Below, piece by piece: positions 16,027 through 24,330 of a DNA stretch of 64,000 nt; positions within the stretch are counted from its first letter, which is position 1; each line of letters starts with the position of its first letter. The DNA is from Orlajensenia stereocauli. GTDB taxonomy: Bacteria; Actinomycetota; Actinomycetes; Actinomycetales; Microbacteriaceae. The translations under genes were made by a program, and so were the position numbers. The notes below the pieces were generated by a model. The model saw only the letters and a program-made list of their open reading frames with translations. It had not been told where the DNA came from and searched no databases. The DNA lies in NCBI RefSeq assembly GCF_039548895.1, contig NZ_JBCLVG010000001.1, one strand, 5' to 3'.

Positions 16027-17088
16027 ATGGAACCCTCGGCGACGTCGCCCATCTCCCCCATGCTCGCGAAGGCGCTCGACAGCGTGCCCGATGCCGACAG
16101 CGTCGCCGGAGGCCTGCTCTACGAACCGAAGTGGGACGGCTTCCGGGCCGTGATCTACTTCGACGGCGAGACCGTGGAGATCGGCAGTCGCGGTTCGAAG
16201 ATGCTCACGCGCTACTTCCCCGAGCTGGTCGAGGCGTTCGCTGCCCAGTTGACGCAGCCGACCGTGCTCGACGGTGAGATCGTGGTGCGCACCGGATCGC
16301 GCGGGTCCACCGGCGGCGAGAGGCTCGACTGGGAGGCGCTGTCGCAGCGCATCCATCCAGCCGCGAGCAGGGTCGCGAAGCTGTCGGTCGAGACGCCGGC
16401 GATGTTCGTCGCATTCGACGTGCTGGCTCTCGGCGACGAATCGCTTCTCGAGCGGCCTTTCTCGGAGCGTCGGGCAGCTCTGGAGGCGTTGGCGCAGGGG
16501 TTCGCGGCGCCTGTGACCATCACGAGGACGACGACGGATGCCGCCCTCGCCCGCGAGTGGCTCATCGAGTTCGAGGGAGCCGGCCTCGACGGTGTCGTGG
16601 CGAAGCCGTTGGCGGCAGCCTATGCGCCGGGCAAGCGCGTGATGCTGAAGATCAAGCACCACCGCACTGCCGATGTCGTGGTGCTCGGGTATCGCGTGCA
16701 CAAGAGCGGAAACGGAGTCGGATCACTGCTGCTCGGTCTCTACGACGAGAGCGGCGAGCTGCGAGGAGTGGGCGGGGCGTCGGCGTTCTCCGATGTTCGG
16801 AGGCTCGAGCTGGTGGAGGAGCTCGCGCCTCTCGTCGTGCGCGATGAGGACGGAGCCGCCGTGACGGGTGAGACCGACCGCAGTCGGTTCTCCGGCAGCA
16901 AGGACGTGTCGTTCGTCAAGCTCGAGCCGAGTCGAGTGATGGAGGTACGCTACGACCAGATGGAGGGCTCGCGCTTCCGTCACACCGTGCAGTTCGCCCG
17001 CTGGCGACCCGACCGGGACGCGAGGTCGTGCACCTTCGGGCAGCTCGAGATCCCGGCGGCGTATGACCTGAGTCGCGTGCTGGAGTAG
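16027..17088 (+). CDS. ligC: ATP-dependent DNA ligase, LigC type
   Basis: A 353-residue stand-alone ATP-dependent ligase. YEPKWDGFR at residues 32-40 is motif I, with adenylated Lys35. GSRGSKMLTRYFPEL and LDGEIV are motifs Ia and III, FVAFDVLAL is motif IIIa, DGVVAKPL motif IV and MLKIKHHR motif V, followed by an OB domain ending ARSCTFGQLEIP. In mycobacteria LigC works with Prim-PolC in gap-filling excision repair. Here the polymerase-domain gene lies convergently, with the stop codons 4 bp apart. AGGA stands 8 nt before the ATG. Confidence 0.92.
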   Translation: MEPSATSPISPMLAKALDSVPDADSVAGGLLYEPKWDGFRAVIYFDGETVEIGSRGSKMLTRYFPELVEAFAAQLTQPTVLDGEIVVRTGSRGSTGGERLDWEALSQRIHPAASRVAKLSVETPAMFVAFDVLALGDESLLERPFSERRAALEALAQGFAAPVTITRTTTDAALAREWLIEFEGAGLDGVVAKPLAAAYAPGKRVMLKIKHHRTADVVVLGYRVHKSGNGVGSLLLGLYDESGELRGVGGASAFSDVRRLELVEELAPLVVRDEDGAAVTGETDRSRFSGSKDVSFVKLEPSRVMEVRYDQMEGSRFRHTVQFARWRPDRDARSCTFGQLEIPAAYDLSRVLE

Positions 17089-17092
17089 GAGG

Positions 17093-18115
17093 TCACTCCG
17101 GCTTCTTGGCGCGGCTCGGCTGCACGCGCGGCGGCTCCCCAGGCATCTTCGGGAAGTCGGGCGGGAACGGCAGCTCGCCGAGACCGTTCGCCAGGTCACG
17201 GTCCCACCACTCGAGCAGCGTGTCGATTCGGCCGGGCTCGTCGTGCAGAGTCGCCCAGGGGTCGCCGATGGTCCGCAGGCGCTCCGGAACCGTCAGCACC
17301 GTGAAGTCGTGCGGATCGGCATCAGCCAGCTCGTCCCACGTGATCGGGCAGGAGACCGGAGCGTGGGCGAGGGCTCGCGGGCTGTACGCGCCGGCCATGG
17401 TGCGGTCGCGGTTGGCCTGGTTGAAGTCCACGAAGATGCGCTCGCCGCGCTCCTCCTTCCACCACGCCGTCGTCACGGCATCCGGCATGCGTCGCTCGAG
17501 TTCCCGCGCGGCGGCGATCACCGCGTGCCGCACCTCGAGGAACTCGCGCGTGGGCTCGATGGGGGCGAAGACGTGCAGGCCACGATTGCCCGAGGTCTTG
17601 ATGTAGGCCGTGAGCCCGGCGTCGGCGAGCACCGAGCGCAGCTCGACGGCCGCAGCCTTGGCGTCGGCGAAGTCGGTTCCGGGCTGCGGGTCGAGGTCGA
17701 TGCGCAACTCGTCGGGGTTGTCGGAGTCCCCGGCGCGCGATGCCCAGGGGTGGAACACGATGGTGTTCATCTGCACGGCCCAGACGGCGACGGCCGGTTC
17801 GTCGATGACGAGCTGAGGATGGGACCGGGCACTCGGATAGACGACGGGCACCGAGCGCACGTAGTCGGGAGCACCTTTGGGCGGGTTCTTCGAGAAGAAC
17901 TGGTCGCCGTCGATGCCGTCGCCGAAACGCTGCAGCGACACGGGCCTGTCACCGTTCGCCGCCACGAACGCGTCGCCGACCGCCACGATGTACTGCGCGA
18001 GATCGAGCTTGGTGATGCCGGGCTCGGGGAAGACCACCCTGCTCGGACTGGAGATGCGCACCTCCCTGTCGCCGTGGGGCCCGGGTACGGTCAGCATCGT
18101 CGCTTCGCTCGCCAT
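17093..18115 (-). CDS. LigD-type polymerase/primase domain protein (Prim-PolC-like)
   Basis: A 340-residue archaeo-eukaryotic primase-fold polymerase, the stand-alone equivalent of the LigD polymerase domain. VFPEPGITKLDLAQYI, SLQRFGDGIDGDQFFSKNPP and the metal-binding ELRIDLDPQPG (DLD) are diagnostic. SGNRGLHVFAPI supplies the nucleotide-binding His, and ERIFVDFNQANRDRTMAGAY the last block. It probably adds nucleotides during excision repair before sealing by the convergent LigC. No Ku gene is visible, so classical end joining is not indicated by this locus. Confidence 0.9.
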   Translation of the reverse strand: MASEATMLTVPGPHGDREVRISSPSRVVFPEPGITKLDLAQYIVAVGDAFVAANGDRPVSLQRFGDGIDGDQFFSKNPPKGAPDYVRSVPVVYPSARSHPQLVIDEPAVAVWAVQMNTIVFHPWASRAGDSDNPDELRIDLDPQPGTDFADAKAAAVELRSVLADAGLTAYIKTSGNRGLHVFAPIEPTREFLEVRHAVIAAARELERRMPDAVTTAWWKEERGERIFVDFNQANRDRTMAGAYSPRALAHAPVSCPITWDELADADPHDFTVLTVPERLRTIGDPWATLHDEPGRIDTLLEWWDRDLANGLGELPFPPDFPKMPGEPPRVQPSRAKKPE

Positions 18116-18124
18116 GGCACCAAC

Positions 18125-19771
18125 CTACTCGGGGGCTGGGCGGCGGCGCTTCGAGGGCAGCCGCCTCGGAGGCGTCACGGGCAGTGCCGCCGGCTTGACC
18201 TTGGGGCCCGCGGTGCGCAGCGCCGTCTCCTCGGCGTCGATCGCAGCGAGCACCGAGAGCACGGCCGCCTCCTGGTACCGCCCCTCCCGGCGTGCGGCGA
18301 GCACGGCCTCGCGCTGCGCCTCGATCATCACGCGACGCAGTCGCGTGTATGCGACCGGCCGCGGCTCGCCACCGGTCGACGGCGGGTTCTGCAGCGCCTC
18401 CGCGAGGAACGCCGCGTTGGCGCGCAGCCGGTCGATGACCTCGAGCTCGTCATCGTCGGTGCGCTCCTGCTCGAGCCTTGCCACGCCGGCATCCTCGGCC
18501 TCGGCCATGAGCAGCATCCGCTCCGAATGCTCCTGGCTGTAGTCGGGCGTGGGGAGCTTCAACAGCTTGAGGATCCTCGGCAGCGCCAGTCCCTCGAGCA
18601 ACGTTCCGACCACCACGACGAAGGCGAGGAACTGCAGGAACTCGCGCTGCGGCGTCTCGGGTGGCAGCAGGAAGACCGCGATCAGGGTGACGACGCCCCG
18701 GATGCCGGCCGCGGACACCGCGGTCGCATTGCGCCAGCTCCACTGGCGCGCGCGCAGGAACTGCGGACCGTGCCGGTAGAGCCAGGTGAGGGCGAAGACC
18801 CACGCGAATCGAGACACGATGAGCGTCACCAGGATGCCGAGACAGATCGCAACGGTGGGCCAGAGGCCGGGACCCGACGATGACGCCCCCTCGACGATCC
18901 CCGCGAGGTTGAGCCCGATGAACAGGAACACGGCGTTCTCGAGAAGGAACTGGATGGTCTTCCAGTTGAGCCGTTCCGCGATGCGCGCCTCGGCCGACTG
19001 GACCGTGGGCGAGCGATAGCCGAGCAGGATGCCGGCGACGACGACCGCCAGGACGCCGGAGCCTCCGATCGCCTGCGCGATGATGAACGCGAGGTACGGG
19101 GTGATGAGCGACAGGCTGGTGTCCAGCACAGGAGCACGCAGTCGCTTCCGCACCTCGGAGAGCACCCAGCCGATGCCGAGGCCGACACCCACGCCGCCGA
19201 TGACGGCGAGCGCGAAGTTGCCGGCGATCGACCACGGGTTCAGCACGGCGACGCTCGTGATCGCCACGATCGCGGCGTTCAAGGCGACGAGGGCCGTGGC
19301 GTCGTTCAGCAGGCTCTCGCCCTCGAGGATCGTCACCAGTCGTCGGGGAAGCTTCAGGCGACCCGCAACGGCCGACACGGCCACCGCATCCGTCGGGGCC
19401 ACGACGGCACCGAAGGCGAACGCCGCGGCCAACGTGATGGCGGGAACCAGCATCCACGTGGCGAAGCCGACCACGACCACCGTGAAGGCCACCAGGCCGA
19501 CCGAGAGCGCCAGGATGCTGTCGTCGCGGGCACGGATGTCGATGAACGACGTGCGGATCGCCGCGGCGAACAGCAGCGGTGGGATGACGGCGTAGAGCAC
19601 CAGTTCGGGCTCGATCTCGACCCGGGGAACCGCGGGGATGAAGGAGGCCACGGCGCCGACGGCCACCAGAGCGACAGGAGCCGACCAGCCGATGCGCCCG
19701 GTGAAGCCCGTCACTGTCACCGTGACCAGCACGAAGGCGACGACCCAGACCACTGTCGTCACGGGATCCAT
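18125..19771 (-). CDS. Na+/H+ antiporter, CPA1/NhaP family
   Basis: A 548-residue membrane antiporter with about 12 transmembrane segments in residues 1-410. GAVVAPTDAVAVSAVAGRL and LEGESLLNDATALVAL are the classical CPA1 ion-site motifs (the Asp and the ND pair). ENAVFLFIGLNLAG and TAVSAAGIRGVVTLI are later family blocks. A hydrophilic cytoplasmic tail of about 130 residues, rich in Arg and Glu, follows. It exchanges Na+ or K+ for protons to control pH and salt. The DNA ends 9 bp from the polymerase gene upstream on the map. Confidence 0.9.
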   Translation of the reverse strand: MDPVTTVVWVVAFVLVTVTVTGFTGRIGWSAPVALVAVGAVASFIPAVPRVEIEPELVLYAVIPPLLFAAAIRTSFIDIRARDDSILALSVGLVAFTVVVVGFATWMLVPAITLAAAFAFGAVVAPTDAVAVSAVAGRLKLPRRLVTILEGESLLNDATALVALNAAIVAITSVAVLNPWSIAGNFALAVIGGVGVGLGIGWVLSEVRKRLRAPVLDTSLSLITPYLAFIIAQAIGGSGVLAVVVAGILLGYRSPTVQSAEARIAERLNWKTIQFLLENAVFLFIGLNLAGIVEGASSSGPGLWPTVAICLGILVTLIVSRFAWVFALTWLYRHGPQFLRARQWSWRNATAVSAAGIRGVVTLIAVFLLPPETPQREFLQFLAFVVVVGTLLEGLALPRILKLLKLPTPDYSQEHSERMLLMAEAEDAGVARLEQERTDDDELEVIDRLRANAAFLAEALQNPPSTGGEPRPVAYTRLRRVMIEAQREAVLAARREGRYQEAAVLSVLAAIDAEETALRTAGPKVKPAALPVTPPRRLPSKRRRPAPE

Positions 19772-19912
19772 CTAGGCGTGCCGTTCCGACGGGATGGCTC
19801 TGCAGGCGCCGGTTGCAGTCATCCGACAACGATAGCGACAGCGATGCCCCGGTTGGTGCTGCTGTCCGAGACAGGCCAGAATGGAGTCTCACCGCATGAA
19901 ATGGAGAGCCTG

Positions 19913-20023
19913 ATGTCGGCTGAAGTGATCCTCTGGTCCGTTGTCGGACTGATCGGCCTCGTCGGCGGAGTCGGACTCGTCGCGGCCATCGTCGCCATGG
20001 TGAGGTCGGGCTACCAGGGCTGA
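19913..20023 (+). CDS. Small single-pass membrane protein, 36 residues
   Basis: The ATG at 19913 has GGAGAG 5-8 nt upstream. The product is a four-residue head, one long hydrophobic helix (VILWSVVGLIGLVGGVGLVA and on to AIVAM) and the tail VRSGYQG. An in-frame ATG at 19901 could add four residues. The gene lies alone between two minus-strand genes. I recognise no family. Confidence 0.55.
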   Translation: MSAEVILWSVVGLIGLVGGVGLVAAIVAMVRSGYQG

Positions 20024-20039
20024 CGCCGACGCGCCACGC

Positions 20040-20591
20040 TCAGGCGCGGAACATCTCCAGCACGGTGAGCTCCGTGTCCGGGCTGTGCACGACCTCGATC
20101 GGGTCCCCGGCTCCCACCGACCCGCGCTTCACGACGCGCAGGTAGGCTCCCAACCGGCCCGCAGCGCCGAAGCGCTTGACCCAGCCACGCTCATCGTCGC
20201 CACCCACCCAGCGCGCGAACGTTCCGCAGGGAGTACGGGGCATGGTGACCTCGAGCACGACGGATGCCTCATCCGTGCCGATCCGCCACTGCTCGCCGAT
20301 GCGCGCGGCATTCACGTCGATTCCCGACACCCGCAGGTTCTCACCGAACCAGCCGGCAGGAAGCTCCCGTCCGAGCTCGTTCTCCCAGAACTCGGCGTCC
20401 TCCTGGGCGTAGGCGTAGACCGCCTTGTCGAAGCCGCCATGGTGCTTGCGGTCGACCTGCACGTCGGAACGCAGCCCGTACGGGCCGATCTTCGCACGTG
20501 ACCTGACGGCCACCTTGTCGATGGCGGTGACCCCGTTGCCCCGGTCGGGGCGGAGTTCGCGGACGACGCAGGCGGCGAGGAGTTCAGGCAT
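20040..20591 (-). CDS. MOSC-domain protein (YiiM-like)
   Basis: A 183-residue MOSC beta-barrel protein. VDRKHHGGFDKAVYAYAQED is the sulfur-carrier domain signature, GWFGENLRVSG is the second conserved block, and MPRTPCGTFARWVG carries the conserved Cys thought to hold a sulfur or molybdenum cofactor. YiiM-type proteins reduce N-hydroxylated bases such as 6-hydroxylaminopurine. The start is supported by a -10 box TAGGAT (20598-20603) ending 6 nt before the ATG, so the message is probably leaderless. Confidence 0.88.
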   Translation of the reverse strand: MPELLAACVVRELRPDRGNGVTAIDKVAVRSRAKIGPYGLRSDVQVDRKHHGGFDKAVYAYAQEDAEFWENELGRELPAGWFGENLRVSGIDVNAARIGEQWRIGTDEASVVLEVTMPRTPCGTFARWVGGDDERGWVKRFGAAGRLGAYLRVVKRGSVGAGDPIEVVHSPDTELTVLEMFRA

Positions 20592-20699
20592 GAGGCAATC
20601 CTAGGAGGAGCTCCACCACCGATCGCGCAGTGCGCGAGCGGCGGCTCCCTGCGTGGAGAGCTCGGCGGCCCGGGCGCCTGAACGACCGGGCCGATGCGC

Positions 20700-20840
20700 C
20701 TACTTCTTGTGGGTGGCGCCGCTGACGGCGTCGCTCCCGGAACGGCCTTCGACCTTGGCCTTCTTGTCCGCGCGCTTCTCCTTGAGGGTCTTGCTCGCGG
20801 CGGTCTTGCTGGACGATTTCTTCGGTGACTTGTCTGACAC
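20700..20840 (-). CDS. Small Lys/Ser-rich basic protein, 46 residues
   Basis: The frame from the GTG at 20838-20840 gives a hydrophilic peptide beginning with SDKSPKKSSSKTAASKTLKE and ending GATHKK. Eleven of 46 residues are lysine. It looks like a small nucleic-acid-binding or ribosome-associated protein, but no family is recognised. AAAGGG upstream is a weak ribosome site. The codons match the host, which supports it being a real gene. Confidence 0.5.
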   Translation of the reverse strand: MSDKSPKKSSSKTAASKTLKEKRADKKAKVEGRSGSDAVSGATHKK

Positions 20841-21026
20841 TGTGACGCCCTTTGATCGGGAAGCCTGGACGGCCCCGTGCGGCAACCTTACGCGTCCGCC
20901 GCCCGCCCGCCGGGAGCATGGGGTGCATTCGCGGAAACGGATCGCGCTCTCCCCCGGCGAGGTCGCAGACGCTGAACACATTCTCAGCAAGTGGATCGCC
21001 GCCATCGACTGACGGAGGATGGGATC

Positions 21027-22049
21027 ATGACAACGAACACCAGCACGCAGATCCAGCTCGTCGCCCGGCCCGTCGGCTGGCCGACCCACGACGACTTCCG
21101 CAGTGTCACCGTCGAGCTGCCCGGGCTGGCTCCCGGCGAGGTGAGGGTCGCGAACGAGTTCATCTCGGTCGACCCGTACATGCGCGGCCGTATGAACGAC
21201 GTGCGCAGCTACACCCCGCCCTACGCCCTGGGCGAGACCATGACCGGCGGCGCCATCGGACGCGTCGTCGAGTCGACGTCCGACGCTCACTCGGTGGGCG
21301 ACGTCGTGCTGCACCAGGAGGGCTGGCGCGATGTCAGCCAGGGTGCGGCATCCGGCTACAGGGTCGTTCCGGAGCTGCCGGGCGTTCCCCTGTCCGCCTA
21401 CCTCGGCATGCTGGGCCTGACCGGGTTCACCGCCTACCTCGGACTGCTCGAGATCGCGAAGATGAAGGAGGGCGACATCGTCTTCATCTCGGGTGCGGCC
21501 GGTGCCGTCGGAACGGCCGCGGGACAGATCGCCCGGCTGAAGGGCGCCTCGCGCGTGATCGGCTCGGCCGGAACGCCCGCGAAGGTCGCCCTGCTCACGG
21601 AGAAGTACGGCTACGACGCAGCGTTCAACTACAAGGACGCCCCGGTGCGGAAGCAGCTGAAGGCGGCTGCGCCAGACGGCATCGACGTGTACTTCGACAA
21701 CGTTGGCGGCGACCACCTCGAGGCCGCCCTCAGCTCCTTCAACGACGGCGGACGCGCAGCACTCTGTGGCGCCATCCAGGACTACAACGCCACCGAGCGC
21801 GTCGCCGGCCCCTCGAACATGTCGAACATCGTCACCCGCGGCCTCACACTGCAGGGGTTCACTGTCGGCAACCATTTCCAGCACTACCGTGCCTTCACCG
21901 AGGAGATGACGGGCTGGTTCCGCGACGGGAGGATCGTGTTCGACGAGACCGTCGTCGATGGCATCGACAACGCCGTCGAGGCCTTCTTCGGGCTCATGCG
22001 CGGCGAGAACACCGGGAAGATGGTCGTCCGGGTGGGCTCGGCGGCCTGA
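21027..22049 (+). CDS. NADP-dependent oxidoreductase, MDR leukotriene B4 dehydrogenase-like
   Basis: A 340-residue zinc-independent medium-chain reductase. VSVDPYMRGRM near residue 45, LGMLGLTGFTAYLGLLEIA and the Rossmann motif VFISGAAGAVGTAAGQIARL are all typical of the PTGR/curcumin-reductase group. DGIDVYFDNVGG and GRAALCGAIQDYN follow in the expected order. These enzymes reduce alpha,beta-unsaturated ketones with NADPH. GGAGG stands about 8 nt before the ATG at 21027. The gene ends at a strong hairpin shared with the convergent neighbour. Confidence 0.9.
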   Translation: MTTNTSTQIQLVARPVGWPTHDDFRSVTVELPGLAPGEVRVANEFISVDPYMRGRMNDVRSYTPPYALGETMTGGAIGRVVESTSDAHSVGDVVLHQEGWRDVSQGAASGYRVVPELPGVPLSAYLGMLGLTGFTAYLGLLEIAKMKEGDIVFISGAAGAVGTAAGQIARLKGASRVIGSAGTPAKVALLTEKYGYDAAFNYKDAPVRKQLKAAAPDGIDVYFDNVGGDHLEAALSSFNDGGRAALCGAIQDYNATERVAGPSNMSNIVTRGLTLQGFTVGNHFQHYRAFTEEMTGWFRDGRIVFDETVVDGIDNAVEAFFGLMRGENTGKMVVRVGSAA

Positions 22050-22065
22050 CGGTTCCTCTGCTGCC

Positions 22066-22103
22066 GGATGCCGCCCGTCGTCACTCGCCGACGGGCGGCA
22101 TCC
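22066..22103. terminator. Bidirectional 15-bp-stem hairpin
   Basis: GGATGCCGCCCGTCG (22066-22080) pairs perfectly with CGACGGGCGGCATCC (22089-22103) around an 8-nt loop. It lies 17 bp after the MDR gene and overlaps the last codons of the convergent HExxH-protein gene, so it can end both transcripts. Confidence 0.65.
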
Positions 22104-23148
22104 GCGAGTCGATTGCGGCGTTCAATGCGTCGACCTGCACGTTCATCTGCTCCAGCTTCTCCGCTTTCTCGTCGAACTGCGCGCGACGAGTGGCGATGGA
22201 GTCGTAGAGCGCGTCGAGTGTCGCCTGTCGATCGAGCAGCACCGCGCGCTCGGTGTCGAACTGCTCCTGGGTTCCGGCATCCGGGGCGTCCCAGCGGGCG
22301 TTGAAGTCGTCGATGTCTGCGCTCAGCTGGTCCGACTCCTCGGTGTAGTCCTGCGAGTCGACCTCGATGTCGCCGCGCAGGGTGTCGAGTTCGGCGACGA
22401 GAGCCTCCGACTGGGCCTGCAGCACGGAGAAGACGGCCTCGCTGGTGGCGTGCAATGCGACCAGCGCACCCCGATCATCGAAGTACCGGGCGTAGTGCTT
22501 CTCGAGGGCCGGAGACAACCCGGTGAACTCGGTTCCGAGGATGGAGTGCAGCTCGGTCGCGCGCCCGGCATCGTCGATGCCCGCGTAGAGCGCCAGCTTG
22601 TCGACGAAGGCCGGATCGTCATCGAGTCGCGCGGCCTCGTCCTCCAGTAGCGACGAGAGCTCCCTCTGCTCACCGGAGCTCATGCGTGCCCACACCGCGT
22701 GCAACATCTCGTGGGCGGCGGTGACGACCTGCATGCCGTCGAGCCGCTCGTCGGTGATGTCGAACAGGTGGATCGCACGACCCACCGGTACGTAGCATCC
22801 GAGGGTCACTCCCTGCTCCAGGAGCTGGCTGCACGACGTATTGAACGCGGCACGGTCCTCGATAGCCGGAACACTGGCGTAGAAGGTGAAGCGCGCCTCG
22901 TCGGTCATTCCGGCGCGCTGGGCGAACTGCACGGCCGCGGGCTGCGGCTGATGCGTCCACACCACGATCTGGTCGGTGATTCGAACGGGATTCGCGAGGG
23001 CCCAGGCTGCGGCGACGGCGACGAGGGCGACCAGCAGCCAGACCACGGTGCGGCGACCGCGACTCGGGCGGCGCGACAGTTCGGCTTCGAACGGGGCGTC
23101 GTACGGAGAGTCGTACGGCTCTCGGGGATCGGACGAGAACAGGGTCAC
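22081..23148 (-). CDS. Membrane-anchored protein with HExxH motif and C-terminal coiled coil
   Basis: A 355-residue protein of unknown family. Residues 1-33 are a cytoplasmic head with Tyr-Asp-Ser repeats and a basic stop, and 34-52 form one transmembrane helix. An extracytoplasmic domain follows, with AHEMLHAVWARM containing HEMLH at 146-150. Two cysteines (106, 118) could form a disulfide. Glu-rich helices after residue 155 (EDEAARLD) could give a third zinc ligand, and residues 250-345 are a long coiled coil. The GTG at 23148 has GGAGGA 6 nt upstream. The motif suggests a zinc metallopeptidase, which needs proof. Confidence 0.6.
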   Translation of the reverse strand: MTLFSSDPREPYDSPYDAPFEAELSRRPSRGRRTVVWLLVALVAVAAAWALANPVRITDQIVVWTHQPQPAAVQFAQRAGMTDEARFTFYASVPAIEDRAAFNTSCSQLLEQGVTLGCYVPVGRAIHLFDITDERLDGMQVVTAAHEMLHAVWARMSSGEQRELSSLLEDEAARLDDDPAFVDKLALYAGIDDAGRATELHSILGTEFTGLSPALEKHYARYFDDRGALVALHATSEAVFSVLQAQSEALVAELDTLRGDIEVDSQDYTEESDQLSADIDDFNARWDAPDAGTQEQFDTERAVLLDRQATLDALYDSIATRRAQFDEKAEKLEQMNVQVDALNAAIDSRMPPVGE

Positions 23149-23276
23149 CGCGCCGTCCTCCATTCCGTCGGCCGTGCAGGGTCGGCCCGAGCGGCAGTTT
23201 AGGTGCGCTGGGCAGCGAGCGCATGGGTGCGACATGCAGGGATTTGGTCGAGTCGCTCAGCTGCACGACACTGTGA

Positions 23277-23288
23277 ATGCGTACGCAT
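23277..23288. promoter_or_regulatory. 12-bp perfect palindrome upstream of an alpha/beta hydrolase
   Basis: ATGCGTACGCAT is a perfect palindrome 78 bp before the hydrolase start and 129 bp before the divergent HExxH gene. A dimeric repressor of the TetR or MarR kind could bind it. Confidence 0.35.
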
Positions 23289-23365
23289 CTGTTTTACGGT
23301 TGTCTGCGTGCGCGGCGGACACTGCGCCCGACGATAGTTCGTTCGACTCGAGGAAGCAGGCACCG

Positions 23366-24187
23366 GTGCCGACCATCACGACCACGGATGACGTCAAGCT
23401 GCACTACACGGAGTCGGGCTCCCCCGATGGCCGACCGGTGGTGCTGATCGCCGGCTTCAAGGCGGCGGCCACGAGCTGGGTCTACCAGCGCAAGGCACTC
23501 GCGAAGGCCGGCTACAGGGTCATCGCGTTCGACCGGCGAGGCCATGGCGAGTCGGAGACTCCGGATGCCGGTCACACCATGCAGCGCCACGGAGCCGATG
23601 TGCGCGAGTTGCTCGAGAGCCTCGATCTTCATGACGCCGTCCTCGTCGGCGGCTCGATGGGCGGCAACGCCATCTGGTCGCTCACGTCTCAGTTCGGCAC
23701 GGATCGGGTGGGTGCCATCGTCATCGTCGACCAGACGCCGACGATGCTGAACACCGACGACTGGCCCTATGGCTTCTACGACTACGACACGGCGACGATC
23801 GAGTCGATGTTCGCCACGGGGGTTCCCGACACCGGCCGCGCCACCGCTCGATCCAAGGGGGTCGTGCGCATCGGGCGCCTCGTACGTGCCATGGACGTGC
23901 GCCGAACCGGCCTGAAGGTCTCGTTCAGCGCCGGCGAGCTGGCCCTGCTCGATGATCACGCCCGACAGGACTGGCGTGATGCGGTGGCTGCGGTCGACGT
24001 GCCGGTGCTCTTCGTGGCCGGGCGCGAGAGCGAGTTCTGGCCGAGCGAGCACGCGCCGGCGGCTGCGGCACTGAACCCTCTGGCGGCATCCGTCATCATC
24101 GAGAAGGACGGCCACGCGGCGAACATCGAGCAGCCTGTGAAGTTCAACGAGGCGCTGCTGGGGTTCCTGGCGGGCACCGCCCGCTGA
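23366..24187 (+). CDS. Alpha/beta-fold hydrolase
   Basis: A 273-residue hydrolase. VVLIAGFKAAATSW forms the oxyanion region, VIAFDRRGHGES the conserved second strand, and VGGSMGGNAIW the nucleophile elbow with its Ser in GxSxG. VLFVAGRESEFW supplies the acid loop and KDGHAANIEQP the catalytic His. This is the peroxidase/esterase-like branch, and no natural substrate can be named. The GTG at 23366 follows AGGAAGCAGG. The stop codon TGA (24185-24187) lies inside a repeat element (CGCTGAGG). Confidence 0.85.
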   Translation: MPTITTTDDVKLHYTESGSPDGRPVVLIAGFKAAATSWVYQRKALAKAGYRVIAFDRRGHGESETPDAGHTMQRHGADVRELLESLDLHDAVLVGGSMGGNAIWSLTSQFGTDRVGAIVIVDQTPTMLNTDDWPYGFYDYDTATIESMFATGVPDTGRATARSKGVVRIGRLVRAMDVRRTGLKVSFSAGELALLDDHARQDWRDAVAAVDVPVLFVAGRESEFWPSEHAPAAAALNPLAASVIIEKDGHAANIEQPVKFNEALLGFLAGTAR

Positions 24188-24328
24188 GGCCCGGACGGAG
24201 TCCGCGGTCGAAGCGCCACAACGGCCGTTCCCCGCAAGCGCTTCGGGCGGTCGCTTCGCTCGGCCCTCAGCGAGCGGGTCATCGGCCAGCCGCTCGCTGA
24301 GGCCCGGACGGAGTCCGCGGTCGAAGCG
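24182..24328. repeat. REP-like palindromic intergenic element, copy B
   Basis: A right arm (24182-24215), a left arm (24239-24278) and a second right arm (24290-24328) share the CTCAGCGAGCG core. The left arm and the reverse complement of the right arm are imperfect copies of one another, so the unit can form a long hairpin. The flanking genes on both sides use TGA codons within the core as their stops. Confidence 0.75.
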
Positions 24329-24330
24329 TC

